NCBI GenBank assembly: GCA_009693505.1
Contig: SHXD01000001.1
Location: 1-64,000 of the forward strand
Length of the DNA stretch: 64,000 bases
From: Limnohabitans sp.
GTDB lineage: Bacteria > Pseudomonadota > Gammaproteobacteria > Burkholderiales > Burkholderiaceae_C
Reading direction: 5' to 3'
Below are positions 47,889 through 60,366 of this stretch, piece by piece (within the stretch, counting starts at the first letter, position 1; each line of letters begins with the position of its first letter). A model generated the notes under the pieces. It saw only the letters and a list, made by a program, of their open reading frames with translations. It did not search any database and was not told the origin of the DNA. The position numbers were made by a program, and so were the translations under genes.

Positions 47889-48842
47889 TTAAACTACGGC
47901 ACCAGAGTTGGGGTCGTCTGGGTCTTCGTCTTTTTTCGGTGGCGCTTTGATCAAGTCTTCGCGCTGAATGCCCAACCACATGGCAATGGCCGCCGCCACA
48001 AACACGGAAGAATAAATGCCAAACAAAATACCGATGGTCAGCGCCATGGCAAAGTAGTGCAAAGTTTCACCGCCAAACAACAACATGGAGAGCACCATGA
48101 TTTGCGTTGAGCCATGCGTGATGATGGTTCGACTGATGGTGGAGGTGATGGCATTGTCAATGATTTCCACTGTACTCATCTTGCGATAACGCCGGAAGTT
48201 CTCGCGAATTCGGTCAAAGATCACCACCGACTCGTTCACCGAATAACCTAGCACCGCCAGTACCGCGGCCAACACCGCCAAGGAGAATTCCCACTGAAAG
48301 TAGGCAAAAAAGCCCAAGATGATAATGACGTCGTGCAAATTGGCAATGATGGCCGCCACCGAGAATTTCCATTCGAAGCGCACTGCCAAATACAGCATGA
48401 TGCCAATCACCACAAAAGCCAAAGCTTTCAGACCGTCAGTCGCCAACTCTTCACCCACTTGAGGGCCCACATATTCTGTGCGGCGCATGGTGGCTTCTGC
48501 GTTTTGCGCTTTCAATGCTTCCATGAGTTTGTCACTTTGCTGAGCAGAACTAACGCCCTTTTGCGCAGGCAAACGAATCATCACATCCCGCGCTGTGCCA
48601 AAGTTTTGCACTTGTACATCGGTGTAGCCTAAGCTAGAGACCACGCCGCGCACCTGTGTAAGGTCGGCAGGTTGGCTGTAGCTCACTTCCATGACGGTGC
48701 CGCCCGTAAATTCCACCGACAAATGCAAACCACGGCTGAACAAAAAGAACACCGCTAGCAAAAAAGTGGCCAAGGAGATCACGTTGAAGATCAACGCATT
48801 CTTCATAAATGGGATGTCTTTGCGGATTTTGAAAAATTCCAT
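47889..48842 (-). CDS. secF: Protein translocase subunit SecF
   Basis: GLHLSVEFTGGTVMEVSY, GYSVNESVVIFDRIREN. Confidence 0.97.
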   Translation of the reverse strand: MEFFKIRKDIPFMKNALIFNVISLATFLLAVFFLFSRGLHLSVEFTGGTVMEVSYSQPADLTQVRGVVSSLGYTDVQVQNFGTARDVMIRLPAQKGVSSAQQSDKLMEALKAQNAEATMRRTEYVGPQVGEELATDGLKALAFVVIGIMLYLAVRFEWKFSVAAIIANLHDVIIILGFFAYFQWEFSLAVLAAVLAVLGYSVNESVVIFDRIRENFRRYRKMSTVEIIDNAITSTISRTIITHGSTQIMVLSMLLFGGETLHYFAMALTIGILFGIYSSVFVAAAIAMWLGIQREDLIKAPPKKDEDPDDPNSGAVV

Positions 48843-48856
48843 GATGCTGCTCCGCT

Positions 48857-50749
48857 TTATGCTTTGTCGTCGGTTGTTGCAGGCAGTGCAGACCCGTCAG
48901 GTCGCCAGACTGTACCGATAGACACCGACTTGAGTTTCTTCTGACGGCCATACCAAAGATTGACCAAGCCGCGTGAGAAAAACACCGCAGAGAACATGCT
49001 GGTCAAAATGCCCAAACAGTGCACCACCGCAAAGCCGCGCACGGGGCCAGAACCAAATGCCAACAAAGCCACACCTGCAATCAGGGTGGTGATGTTGGAG
49101 TCAAAAATGGTGGCCCAAGCACGGTCGTACCCGTTGTGAATGGCCGCTTGAGGCGAAGCACCCAAACGCAACTCTTCACGCACACGTTCATTGATCAACA
49201 CGTTGGAGTCAATGGCCATGCCCAGCGCCAAGGCCATGGCGGCCATGCCAGGCAAGGTGAGGGTGGCTTGCAACATCGACAGAACCGCCACCAACAACAA
49301 CAAGTTGAAGCCCAGTGCAATGCTAGAGAAAAGACCAAACACCATGTAATAAATGCTCATGAAAGCAACAATCACCAAGAAGCCCCAAATGACGCTGTTG
49401 AAACCTTTGGCAATGTTTTCAGCACCTAAACTTGGGCCAATGGTGCGCTCTTCAATGATTTCCATCGGCGCGGCCAAGGAACCTGCGCGCAACAGCAGCG
49501 CCGTGTCGTTGGCTTCGCTGGTGGTCATGCGGCCAGAAATTTGAACGCGGCCGCCACCAATTTCTGAGCGGATGACAGGGGCTGTCACCACTTCGCCTTT
49601 GCCTTTTTCAAACAGCAAGATGGCCATGCGCTTGCCCACGTTTTCGCGGGTGACATCTTTAAAGATACGTGCGCCTTTGCCATCCAATGACAAGTTCACA
49701 ACCGGCTCTTGTGTTTGACCATCAAAGCCTGGTTGTGCATCGGTCAGGTTGTCGCCCGTCAGAATGACCTGCTTTTTCACAATCACCGGCTGGCCGTTAC
49801 GCTCTAAGTAACGCTCAGAGCCAAAGGGCACCAAACCATTGGTTTGCTCTGCAGAACGCGCCTCGCTGCTCTCGTCGACCAAGCGGACTTCCAAAGTGGC
49901 TGTACGACCCAAAATATCTTTGGCCTTGGCCGTGTCTTGCACGCCAGGCAGTTGCACCACAATGCGATCAAGGCCTTGCTGTTGAATGACAGGTTCGGCC
50001 ACACCCAGTTCGTTGATTCGGTTGTGCAAGGTGGTGATGTTTTGCTTCAAGGCCTGTTCTTGAACGCGGCGCGCAGCGTCAGGTTTGACATTGGCCGTGA
50101 TTTTGAACTCGCTGCCTTCGGCCGCATCACCGACTTGCAAGTCGGCAAACTGATCAGCCAAGACACGGCGTGCGGCATCCAATTGCGCTTGATCGCGCAC
50201 TTTGATTTCAATGCTTTGGCCGTTGCGTGTGATGCCACCATGGCGGACATCTTTTTCACGCAATGTGGTGCGAATGTCACCTGCCAATGAATCGGTTTTT
50301 TGCGACAACGCGGCTTTCATGTCAACTTGCAACATGAAGTGAACACCACCACGCAAGTCCAATCCCAAGTACATGGGTGAAGCGTGCAAAGCGGTCAACC
50401 ACGAGGGTGACCGCGACAACAAATTCAAAGCCACCACATAGCCGTTGTCTGCGCCTTCTGGAATCAAGGCTTTTTGAATAGCGTCTTTGGCTTTGAGTTG
50501 TTGCTCAGTGGTTTCAAAGCGAGCTTTGATGGAAGTCCCTTCCAGCGTAACGGCTGCATAAGGCACATTGGCTGCCTTGAGAGCCTCTTCCACACGCGCC
50601 AAAGTGGCCGCGTCCACCTTCGAGCTCATCTTGGAAGACGAAACCTGAACCGCAGGTGCTTCACCAAAAAAGTTAGGCAAGGTGTAGACCACGCCCAACA
50701 ACAAAGCGATCACAATGATCGCAAATTTCCACACCGGATAACGGTTCAT
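48857..50749 (-). CDS. secD: Protein translocase subunit SecD
   Basis: MNRYPVWKFAIIVIALLLGVVYTLPNFFGEAPAVQ, LGLDLRGGVHFMLQVD, GMAIDSNVLINERVREELR. Confidence 0.97.
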   Translation of the reverse strand: MNRYPVWKFAIIVIALLLGVVYTLPNFFGEAPAVQVSSSKMSSKVDAATLARVEEALKAANVPYAAVTLEGTSIKARFETTEQQLKAKDAIQKALIPEGADNGYVVALNLLSRSPSWLTALHASPMYLGLDLRGGVHFMLQVDMKAALSQKTDSLAGDIRTTLREKDVRHGGITRNGQSIEIKVRDQAQLDAARRVLADQFADLQVGDAAEGSEFKITANVKPDAARRVQEQALKQNITTLHNRINELGVAEPVIQQQGLDRIVVQLPGVQDTAKAKDILGRTATLEVRLVDESSEARSAEQTNGLVPFGSERYLERNGQPVIVKKQVILTGDNLTDAQPGFDGQTQEPVVNLSLDGKGARIFKDVTRENVGKRMAILLFEKGKGEVVTAPVIRSEIGGGRVQISGRMTTSEANDTALLLRAGSLAAPMEIIEERTIGPSLGAENIAKGFNSVIWGFLVIVAFMSIYYMVFGLFSSIALGFNLLLLVAVLSMLQATLTLPGMAAMALALGMAIDSNVLINERVREELRLGASPQAAIHNGYDRAWATIFDSNITTLIAGVALLAFGSGPVRGFAVVHCLGILTSMFSAVFFSRGLVNLWYGRQKKLKSVSIGTVWRPDGSALPATTDDKA

Positions 50750-50828
50750 GATGGCGGCCGCTTCAAAGAAGAGAAAAGAGCAACAAGCAAATTCCCCTGC
50801 ACATTCAATGCTCAGGGTTGTTTTGCAA

Positions 50829-51161
50829 TTACTTCATTGAGCCCTTGGGCAAAACTTGAACCACAGCAGAACGTTGCATTTGAACTTCAACGCCATTGGC
50901 AATCTCAATGTTCAAATAGCCGTCGCCTAATTTGCTGACTTTGCCCAAGAAGCCACCGGCTGTCACGATTTCGTCGCCTTTGGCGAGCGCATCAATCATG
51001 GTTTTGTGTTCTTTTTGTTTTTTCATTTGGGGGCGAATCATGACGAAATACAACACCACAAACATCAAGAGCAAGGGCAACATGCTCATTAAAGAAGATT
51101 GCAGGTCGCCACCCGATGCAGCTGCTGGGGCGGTTTGGGCAAAAGCGGATGAAATGAACAT
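50829..51161 (-). CDS. yajC: Preprotein translocase subunit YajC
   Basis: YFVMIRPQMKKQKEHKTMIDALAKGDEIVTAGGFLGKV. Confidence 0.95.
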   Translation of the reverse strand: MFISSAFAQTAPAAASGGDLQSSLMSMLPLLLMFVVLYFVMIRPQMKKQKEHKTMIDALAKGDEIVTAGGFLGKVSKLGDGYLNIEIANGVEVQMQRSAVVQVLPKGSMK

Positions 51162-51291
51162 CGACGAACTCCACGAATAAATTTAAGGTAATTCCCAAAA
51201 ATCGGCTTGTAACCGGCTTTTCAGGCCAACCTCCGATTGTATGCGGGGCTATGATGGCATTCAAAGACCTTGTCCAACTCGGGAGACGACC

Positions 51292-51897
51292 ATGACCAGC
51301 CATTCTCATGACCACGATCACGACCATTCCACCTTAAGTGAAATGGACGTCAGAGTTCGCGCCTTGGAAGCCCTGCTCACCCAAAAAGGGTACATCGACC
51401 CTGCCGGCATCGACCGCATCATTGAGACTTACGAAAACGAAGTTGGCCCTCACAATGGCGCCCAAGTGGTGGCCAAAGCTTGGGCCGAGCCCGACTTCAA
51501 AGCTTGGCTGCTTCAGGACGCTACCGCCGCCATCGCCTCTTTAGGCTTCACAGGCCGTCAAGGGGAGCACATGGTTGCGGTAGAAAACACCACCGACCAA
51601 CACAACATGGTGGTTTGCACCCTTTGCAGTTGTTACCCCTGGCCCGTTTTAGGCTTACCGCCCGTTTGGTACAAAAGCGCCGCCTACCGTTCTCGCGCAG
51701 TCCTTGAGCCGCGCAAGGTATTGGCCGACTTTGGGGTTGTCTTACCCGAAAGCACCCACATTCGCGTTTGGGACTCCACTGCCGAAGTTCGGTATTTGGT
51801 CTTGCCCAAACGCCCCGCTGGAACAGACAATTTGTCGCAAACAGCCCTGGCTGCTTTGGTCACGCGCGACGCCATGATCGGGACGGCACTGATATGA
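51292..51897 (+). CDS. nthA: Nitrile hydratase alpha subunit, Co-type
   Basis: [45 protein letters not shown] metal motif (Thr = Co-type); His-rich N-terminus [12 protein letters not shown]. Confidence 0.95.
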   Translation: MTSHSHDHDHDHSTLSEMDVRVRALEALLTQKGYIDPAGIDRIIETYENEVGPHNGAQVVAKAWAEPDFKAWLLQDATAAIASLGFTGRQGEHMVAVENTTDQHNMVVCTLCSCYPWPVLGLPPVWYKSAAYRSRAVLEPRKVLADFGVVLPESTHIRVWDSTAEVRYLVLPKRPAGTDNLSQTALAALVTRDAMIGTALI

Positions 51898-52568
51898 ACG
51901 GCGTTCACGACATGGGTGGCCAGCAAGGTTTTGGCCCCGTTCTTTTAGAAGAAGCTGAGTCTTTGTTCCACGCCAACTGGGAAAGTCGGGCCATGGCCAT
52001 GATTGTGGCCATGGGCGCCAGTGGCCAATGGAACATTGACCTGAGCCGCTCTGCCCGAGAGTCATTGCCACCCGCTGCCTATTTGTCCAGCACCTACTAC
52101 GAAATTTGGATTCGGGGGCTGGAAAAACTCTTGTTAGAACGCGGCATGGTGACGCAGGCAGAGCTTGAAGCAGGTCAGCTCATCACGCCGCCCGTCAAGG
52201 TCAACAAAGTGCTCACGCGTGACACCGTCGACGCAGCCTTGAAAGCGGGCACCCCCACCGAGCGCCCCATCGCTCAGCCCGCCTTGTTCAAATTGGGCCA
52301 AAAAGTACGCGCGCTCAATATGCATCCACAAGGGCACACCCGTTTACCGCGTTATGTGCGCGGCCATGTGGGCACCATCGTCAGCTTGCACGGCGGTCAT
52401 GTGATGCCTGACCAGCACACCCTTCGCGCATTGCCGCCCTTCAACGTAGCCGTTGAGTGGCTCTACACCGTGGTATTTGATGGGCCGACTTTGTGGGGTA
52501 CGGGCAGTGACCCCAACGTGGAGGTGACTGTGGACGCATGGGAATCTTATTTAGAAGCCGCACACTGA
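51894..52568 (+). CDS. nthB: Nitrile hydratase beta subunit
   Basis: [36 protein letters not shown]...; ATGA overlap with nthA. Confidence 0.95.
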   Translation: MNGVHDMGGQQGFGPVLLEEAESLFHANWESRAMAMIVAMGASGQWNIDLSRSARESLPPAAYLSSTYYEIWIRGLEKLLLERGMVTQAELEAGQLITPPVKVNKVLTRDTVDAALKAGTPTERPIAQPALFKLGQKVRALNMHPQGHTRLPRYVRGHVGTIVSLHGGHVMPDQHTLRALPPFNVAVEWLYTVVFDGPTLWGTGSDPNVEVTVDAWESYLEAAH

Positions 52569-52587
52569 TTTGTTCTCAAGCACAGCC

Positions 52588-52971
52588 ATGCAAAACACCC
52601 AACTGACCCTTGAAGACATCGCCCAACAGTGCGGCGGCGAAATGCCATTGCCCGTGCAAGAAGCCAACGGAGTCGTCTTTGCAGAACCTTGGCAAGCGCA
52701 TGCTTTTGCCATGACGCTTCAGTTACACGAAAAGGGCTTGTTCACGTGGCCCGAGTGGGCAGTTGCGTTGACGGGTGAAATTCTAAAAGCGCAGACTGCT
52801 GGCGATGCTGACACCGGCACCACGTATTACACGCACTGGCTCAATGCCCTGGAGTCAATGGTGTTGGCCAAGCAATTGGGCACCGCCGACCAAATTCATG
52901 ATTTGGAACATGCTTGGGAAGCTGCCGCTGCACGGACACCCCACGGACAGCCCATCGCCTTAGACATTTAA
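52588..52971 (+). CDS. Nitrile hydratase accessory/activator protein
   Basis: VFAEPWQAHAFAMTLQLHEKGLFTWPEWAVALTGEI; immediately downstream of nthAB. Confidence 0.88.
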   Translation: MQNTQLTLEDIAQQCGGEMPLPVQEANGVVFAEPWQAHAFAMTLQLHEKGLFTWPEWAVALTGEILKAQTAGDADTGTTYYTHWLNALESMVLAKQLGTADQIHDLEHAWEAAAARTPHGQPIALDI

Positions 52972-53030
52972 GTCTCTGGGGTGTCGGTGCCGACAACACT
53001 ATGATGCGCACATCTTCCGGATAATTAAAC

Positions 53031-53903
53031 TTGCGATTTCCTTTTTTACCTGTTGCCGCCCTGATGGTCAGTTTGATCACTCTGTGTGCTGGCACATCCT
53101 TGGCCAAAGGTTTGTTTCCGTTTGTAGGTGCCGAGGGAACCACCACCTACCGATTGGTATTTTCCACGCTATTGCTCATGGCTTTTTGGCGCCCTTGGCG
53201 CCGCGCCTGGACTTGGGCCGATGTGCCCATCCTGGTGGTGTTTGGCGCCACATTGGGCGTGATGAACTTGCTGTTTTACAGCGCTATCAAAACCGTGCCC
53301 TTTGGTTTGGCCATCGCCGTTGAATTCACGGGGCCGTTGGCCGTCGCTTTGTGGTCTTCCAAAAAACCGCTCGACTTTGTATGGATTGTTTTAGCCGTTG
53401 CTGGCATGGGCCTGATCTTGCCACTTGGAAACACGATGGGTGCAGACATGCAGACAGCTGCGATCGATCCGCTGGGAATTGCTTATGCGTTAGGCGCTGG
53501 TGCTTGCTGGGCTGTCTACATTGTTGTCGGCCAACGCGTGGCCGATCGCATTGGGGCATTTGCCACACCCATGGGCATGTTGGTGGCAGCCTTACTGGTC
53601 ACCCCTGTGGGCATCAGTGTGGCGGGCAGTTCATTGTTAAACCCAGAGTGGATGTTGGCTGGCTTAGGCATTGCCTTGCTGTCGAGTGCTATTCCCTATA
53701 GCTTGGAAATGTATTCACTCAAACACTTGCCCAAACAAACATTCAGCATCTTGCTCAGTCTAGAGCCCGCCGTAGGTGCATTGGCGGGTTGGCTGGTTCT
53801 TTCAGAACAACTCAGCACACAACAATTGGGTGCCATCGGCTTGATCATGGCCGCTTCGATGGGAAGCGCCATGACCGCGGGTCAGCGCAAGATCGCTGAT
53901 TGA
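53031..53903 (+). CDS. EamA/RhtA-family DMT exporter
   Basis: 10-TM; AIAVEFTGPLAVALWSSKK, SAIPYSLEMYSLKHLPKQTFSILLSLEPAVGALAGWLVLSEQL; TTG start assumed. Confidence 0.87.
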   Translation: MRFPFLPVAALMVSLITLCAGTSLAKGLFPFVGAEGTTTYRLVFSTLLLMAFWRPWRRAWTWADVPILVVFGATLGVMNLLFYSAIKTVPFGLAIAVEFTGPLAVALWSSKKPLDFVWIVLAVAGMGLILPLGNTMGADMQTAAIDPLGIAYALGAGACWAVYIVVGQRVADRIGAFATPMGMLVAALLVTPVGISVAGSSLLNPEWMLAGLGIALLSSAIPYSLEMYSLKHLPKQTFSILLSLEPAVGALAGWLVLSEQLSTQQLGAIGLIMAASMGSAMTAGQRKIAD

Positions 53904-53912
53904 TTCCAGGAA

Positions 53913-56582
<2,670 letters not shown>

Positions 56583-56620
56583 CTAAGGGTGTTTTGATTC
56601 ACCTTCAATCGGCTCTGGCC

Positions 56621-57730
56621 TTAAATGCGCATGGGCATCACCACGTATTTGAACTGGTCGTTTTCTGGGATGGTGATGAGTGCAGAGCTGTTGGCATCGG
56701 CCAAATCAATGCGCACCATGTCTTGGCCCATGTTGGTCAGTACATCGATGATGTAAGTGACGTTGAAGCCAATTTCAATGCTGTCGCCAGCGTAGTCAAT
56801 GTCAAGTTCGTCCACGGCTTCTTCTTGCTCGGCGTTGGTCGACGCCACGCGCAAAGTGCCGGGGTCTAAATTCAAACGAACGCCTTTGAATTTGTCGCTG
56901 GTCAAAATGGCAGTGCGTTGCAAGCAAGACAACAAGGCTTGACGGCCCAGCGTGAGGTTGTTGCGGTGGCCTTTGGGAATGACGCGGTTGTAATCGGGGA
57001 ACTTGCCTTCTACGAGTTTGGTCACAAACTCCATGCCACCAAAACTGAACTTGGCTTGGTTGTTGGCAAACTGCATGTCGATTGCGCCTTCGGCATCACT
57101 TAACAAGCGCTGCATTTCTAACACTGTTTTGCGGGGCAAAATAACTTCTTGTTTGTTGGGCACATCGGTGTCCAAAGTGGCCGAAGCAAAAGCCAAACGG
57201 TGACCATCGGTAGACACCAAAGACAACTGCTTGCCTTCGGCCACAAACAAAATACCGTTGAGGTAATAACGGATGTCGTGCACGGCCATGGCAAAAGACA
57301 CTTGGCTGAGCAACTGCTTCAAAGTTTTTTGCGGCACGCTGAAAGCGGGGCCAAAGCTGGCCGCTTCTTGCACCAGTGGAAAATCTTCTGCAGGCAATGT
57401 CTGCAATGTGAATTTGGATTTGCCACCCTTCAAAATCAATTTGCTTTGACTGGATTCCAAACTGACGGTTTGATCGGAAGGCATGGTGCGCAAAATGTCG
57501 ATCAGTTTGCGCGCGCCCACCGTGGTCGTGAAGTCGCCGGCATCGCCGTCCATTTCGGCGGTGGTGCGAATTTGGATTTCAAGATCGCTGGTAGTCAACT
57601 GCAGAGCTTTACCAGTTTTGCGAATCAACACATTGGCCAAAACAGGCAATGTGTGACGACGCTCAACGATGCCAGAAACGGATTGCAAAACAGACAGCAA
57701 TTTGTCTTGGGTGGCCTTCAGTACGATCAT
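56621..57730 (-). CDS. dnaN: DNA polymerase III beta subunit (sliding clamp)
   Basis: MIVLKATQDKLLSVLQSVSGIVERRHTLPVLANVLI...; C-terminal YVVMPMRI. Confidence 0.98.
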   Translation of the reverse strand: MIVLKATQDKLLSVLQSVSGIVERRHTLPVLANVLIRKTGKALQLTTSDLEIQIRTTAEMDGDAGDFTTTVGARKLIDILRTMPSDQTVSLESSQSKLILKGGKSKFTLQTLPAEDFPLVQEAASFGPAFSVPQKTLKQLLSQVSFAMAVHDIRYYLNGILFVAEGKQLSLVSTDGHRLAFASATLDTDVPNKQEVILPRKTVLEMQRLLSDAEGAIDMQFANNQAKFSFGGMEFVTKLVEGKFPDYNRVIPKGHRNNLTLGRQALLSCLQRTAILTSDKFKGVRLNLDPGTLRVASTNAEQEEAVDELDIDYAGDSIEIGFNVTYIIDVLTNMGQDMVRIDLADANSSALITIPENDQFKYVVMPMRI

Positions 57731-57746
57731 GTCTTCCTCTGTTTTA

Positions 57747-57777
57747 GGGGGCCCCAATTTGGAATTCGGGGGCCCCC
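57747..57777. repeat. GC-palindrome pair in dnaA-dnaN intergenic region
   Basis: GGGGGCCCC-N11-CGGGGGCCCCC; self-complementary units able to pair with each other. Confidence 0.6.
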
Positions 57778-57864
57778 AGATTTTCGCTGATTTTTAGCCT
57801 CAAATTGAGCTTTTGACGGCTTAATTCAGCATTCTTTAGGGGGGCTCGGCCACCCACCCCAAAC

Positions 57865-59271
57865 TTAGCCTTTGAGGGTTTGTTCCAAAACGTGCAATTG
57901 TTGGTTCAACTCAGTCAGTTGCTGGCGTTCTGCGCTGATTTTTCGCACGGCATGCAACACCGTGGTGTGATCGCGTCCACCAAACAACTCGCCAATTTCA
58001 GGGAGGCTTTTTTGGGTCAATTCTTTGGCCAAGTACATGGCAATCTGACGCGGCCGAGCAATGCTGGCCGGGCGCTTTTTGGAATACATGTCGGCGACCT
58101 TGATCTTGTAATAATCGGCCACCGTTTTTTGAATGTTCTCGACGCTGATTTGGCGGTTTTGAATGGACAGCAAGTCGCGCAGGGCTTCCCGTGCCAGTTG
58201 GATGGAAATTTCCTTCTGGTTAAAACGCGAATACGCCAAGATTTTGCGCAATGCGCCTTCCAGCTCACGCACGTTAGAACGCACGTTCTTGGCCACAAAG
58301 AAGGCCACTTCTTCGGGCATGACACTGCCTTCACTGATGGCCTTGTTGATCAAAATGGCCACCCGCATTTCAAGCTCAGGCGGCTCAATGGCCACCGTGA
58401 GGCCCGAATCAAATCGGGATACCAGCCGCTCATGGATGTCAGCCAAGCCTTTGGGATAGGTGTCGCTGGTCATCACAATGTGCGACTTTTTGGCCAGCAA
58501 GGCCTCAAAGGCGTTGAAGAACTCTTCTTGGGTGCGATCTTTGTTGGCAAAGAATTGCACATCGTCAATGAGGAGCAAATCGAGCGAGTGATAGCGATGC
58601 TTGAACTCGTCAAATGTTTTGCGCTGATAGGCTTTAACCACATCTGACACAAACTGTTCAGCATGAATGTAGAGAACTTTGGCATCGGGCCTGTCAGCCA
58701 AGAGCTTGTTGCCCACCGCATGCACCAAGTGGGTCTTACCCAAACCCACGCCACCGTAGATGAAAAGAGGGTTGTAAAGGTGGCCGGGCATGGTGGCCAC
58801 ATGCATGGCTGCAGCGCGGGCCATGCGGTTGGCAGAGCCCTCCACCAAGGTGTCAAAAGTGAGGGCCGTGTTCAAACGGTGACGATGGCCGTCGGCGGGC
58901 ACTTCATCGGGCGCATCACCTGTTTCGGGCCTGGCTTCCAAAGCAGCTTTTGCCATTGAAAATGCAGTTTTTCCTTGAACTTCTCTGGTAGTAAGTGCTA
59001 ACTCTATTTGAATTTTTTGGCCATGCAACCGAGACAAGACATCGGCCAATTTCGAGCTGTATTGCGCCCGTATCCAGTCTAATTTGAATCGGTTGGCCAC
59101 AAACAAAGTGACCTTTGACAGGTCATCTGAGACCTGGGCGGTGAGCGGCTTGATCCATGTGTTGAATTGCTGCTCAGGGATCTCCTGGGCCAGCTCGTCT
59201 AGGCACACCTGCCAAAGCGCTTGACCGGCTTCGTCTGCGTCCGAGGGATGCTGTCCGTTGCTCATTGGCAA
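57865..59271 (-). CDS. dnaA: Chromosomal replication initiator DnaA
   Basis: [59 protein letters not shown]. Confidence 0.98.
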   Translation of the reverse strand: MPMSNGQHPSDADEAGQALWQVCLDELAQEIPEQQFNTWIKPLTAQVSDDLSKVTLFVANRFKLDWIRAQYSSKLADVLSRLHGQKIQIELALTTREVQGKTAFSMAKAALEARPETGDAPDEVPADGHRHRLNTALTFDTLVEGSANRMARAAAMHVATMPGHLYNPLFIYGGVGLGKTHLVHAVGNKLLADRPDAKVLYIHAEQFVSDVVKAYQRKTFDEFKHRYHSLDLLLIDDVQFFANKDRTQEEFFNAFEALLAKKSHIVMTSDTYPKGLADIHERLVSRFDSGLTVAIEPPELEMRVAILINKAISEGSVMPEEVAFFVAKNVRSNVRELEGALRKILAYSRFNQKEISIQLAREALRDLLSIQNRQISVENIQKTVADYYKIKVADMYSKKRPASIARPRQIAMYLAKELTQKSLPEIGELFGGRDHTTVLHAVRKISAERQQLTELNQQLHVLEQTLKG

Positions 59272-59280
59272 GCGCCTAGG

Positions 59281-59480
59281 GTGTGGACAGATGGTTGTTT
59301 CATTGGGCTCAAAAGTAACTTTATCAAGAGTTTATCCACATGCAAGGTGGACAGCTTATGCCATCATAAACTAGAATTTTCAGGTGGGTCCATGGATATT
59401 TTCAGAACAAATCAGAACCAGGGTTTGCCAGCTCCCAGAAAGTTTGCGATAATCGCTGGTTTCCCCCAAAAATATCTGAT
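59281..59480. other. Putative oriC region (dnaA-rpmH intergenic)
   Basis: Canonical dnaA/rpmH divergence; DnaA box TTATCCACA at 59332-59340; flanking TGTGGACAG (59282) and GGTGGACAG (59346) degenerate boxes. Confidence 0.6.
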
Positions 59481-59485
59481 TCAAA

Positions 59486-59620
59486 ATGAAACGCACTTAT
59501 CAACCCTCTAAGACACGCCGCGCACGCACACACGGATTTTTGGTTCGCATGAAAACACGTGGTGGCCGTGCTGTGATCAATGCACGCCGCGCCAAAGGCC
59601 GCAAACGCTTGGCTGCTTAA
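59486..59620 (+). CDS. rpmH: 50S ribosomal protein L34
   Basis: [44 protein letters not shown] (44 aa; missing from the supplied ORF track). Confidence 0.98.
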   Translation: MKRTYQPSKTRRARTHGFLVRMKTRGGRAVINARRAKGRKRLAA

Positions 59621-59671
59621 GCTTGGTCATTGCGCCTTGTTTATTGGGCAATCCCATGACTCGGCAGTGGT

Positions 59672-60085
59672 GTGCAGCGATTAAAAACCCGCCCTCAATT
59701 CCAAGCTGCCCTTGCAGGTGGCACGGTTTCTCGCACCCCACATTTCGCATTGCATCGCCTCAGCTTGACTAGCTCTGGCACAAATGCAGTCAACCCACAG
59801 GTTGAAGCTGCACATCCCCCTCTTTTTTATCCGCAAGCTGTTTGGCTTGGCGCCATGGTGCCCAAACGTTGGGCCCGACGCGCCGTCACTCGCAACACCA
59901 TCAAGCGACAAATCTACGCCATCAGTGCGCAGTTTGAAGTTCGATTGCCTTGTGCAGCCCACGTTGTTCGCTTGCGTTCAGGATTTGATCGGAAACAATT
60001 CATCAGCGCTACATCCACACTTCTCAAGCAAGCTGTCCGGCTTGAGCTAGAGCAGTTGTTTGAACACGCAGCCAACAAGCCATGA
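59672..60085 (+). CDS. rnpA: Ribonuclease P protein component
   Basis: GTG start; LKTRPQFQAAL..., VPKRWARRAVTRNTIKRQIYA. Confidence 0.93.
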   Translation: MQRLKTRPQFQAALAGGTVSRTPHFALHRLSLTSSGTNAVNPQVEAAHPPLFYPQAVWLGAMVPKRWARRAVTRNTIKRQIYAISAQFEVRLPCAAHVVRLRSGFDRKQFISATSTLLKQAVRLELEQLFEHAANKP

Positions 60086-60366
60086 TTCAGAAACTATTAA
60101 TCGGCATTGTGAAAGGCTATCGCCTTTTTCTCAGCCCTTGGTTAGGATCGGCATGTCGGTTTGAGCCAACCTGCTCTGTTTATGCCATCGATGCTTTAAA
60201 GCAACATGGCGCTGGAGTTGGCAGTTATCTCACCCTCAGACGTATAGGCCGTTGCCAGCCATGGTGCAACGGTGGCCACGACCCGGTGCCCGAACAAGCA
60301 CCGAAGTGGCTTTCGCGTTTATTGCATCACCCGTTAACTCACTCCTCTTCGAAGAAGTCTTCATGA
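60082..60366 (+). CDS. yidD: Membrane protein insertion efficiency factor YidD
   Basis: GYRLFLSPWLGSACRFEPTCSVYAIDALKQHG...GRCQPWCNGGHDPVP. Confidence 0.95.
   Translation: MIQKLLIGIVKGYRLFLSPWLGSACRFEPTCSVYAIDALKQHGAGVGSYLTLRRIGRCQPWCNGGHDPVPEQAPKWLSRLLHHPLTHSSSKKSS

Noticed and set aside
57880-58647. 255-aa plus-strand ORF
   Set aside because: Antisense to dnaA; no support as a real gene.
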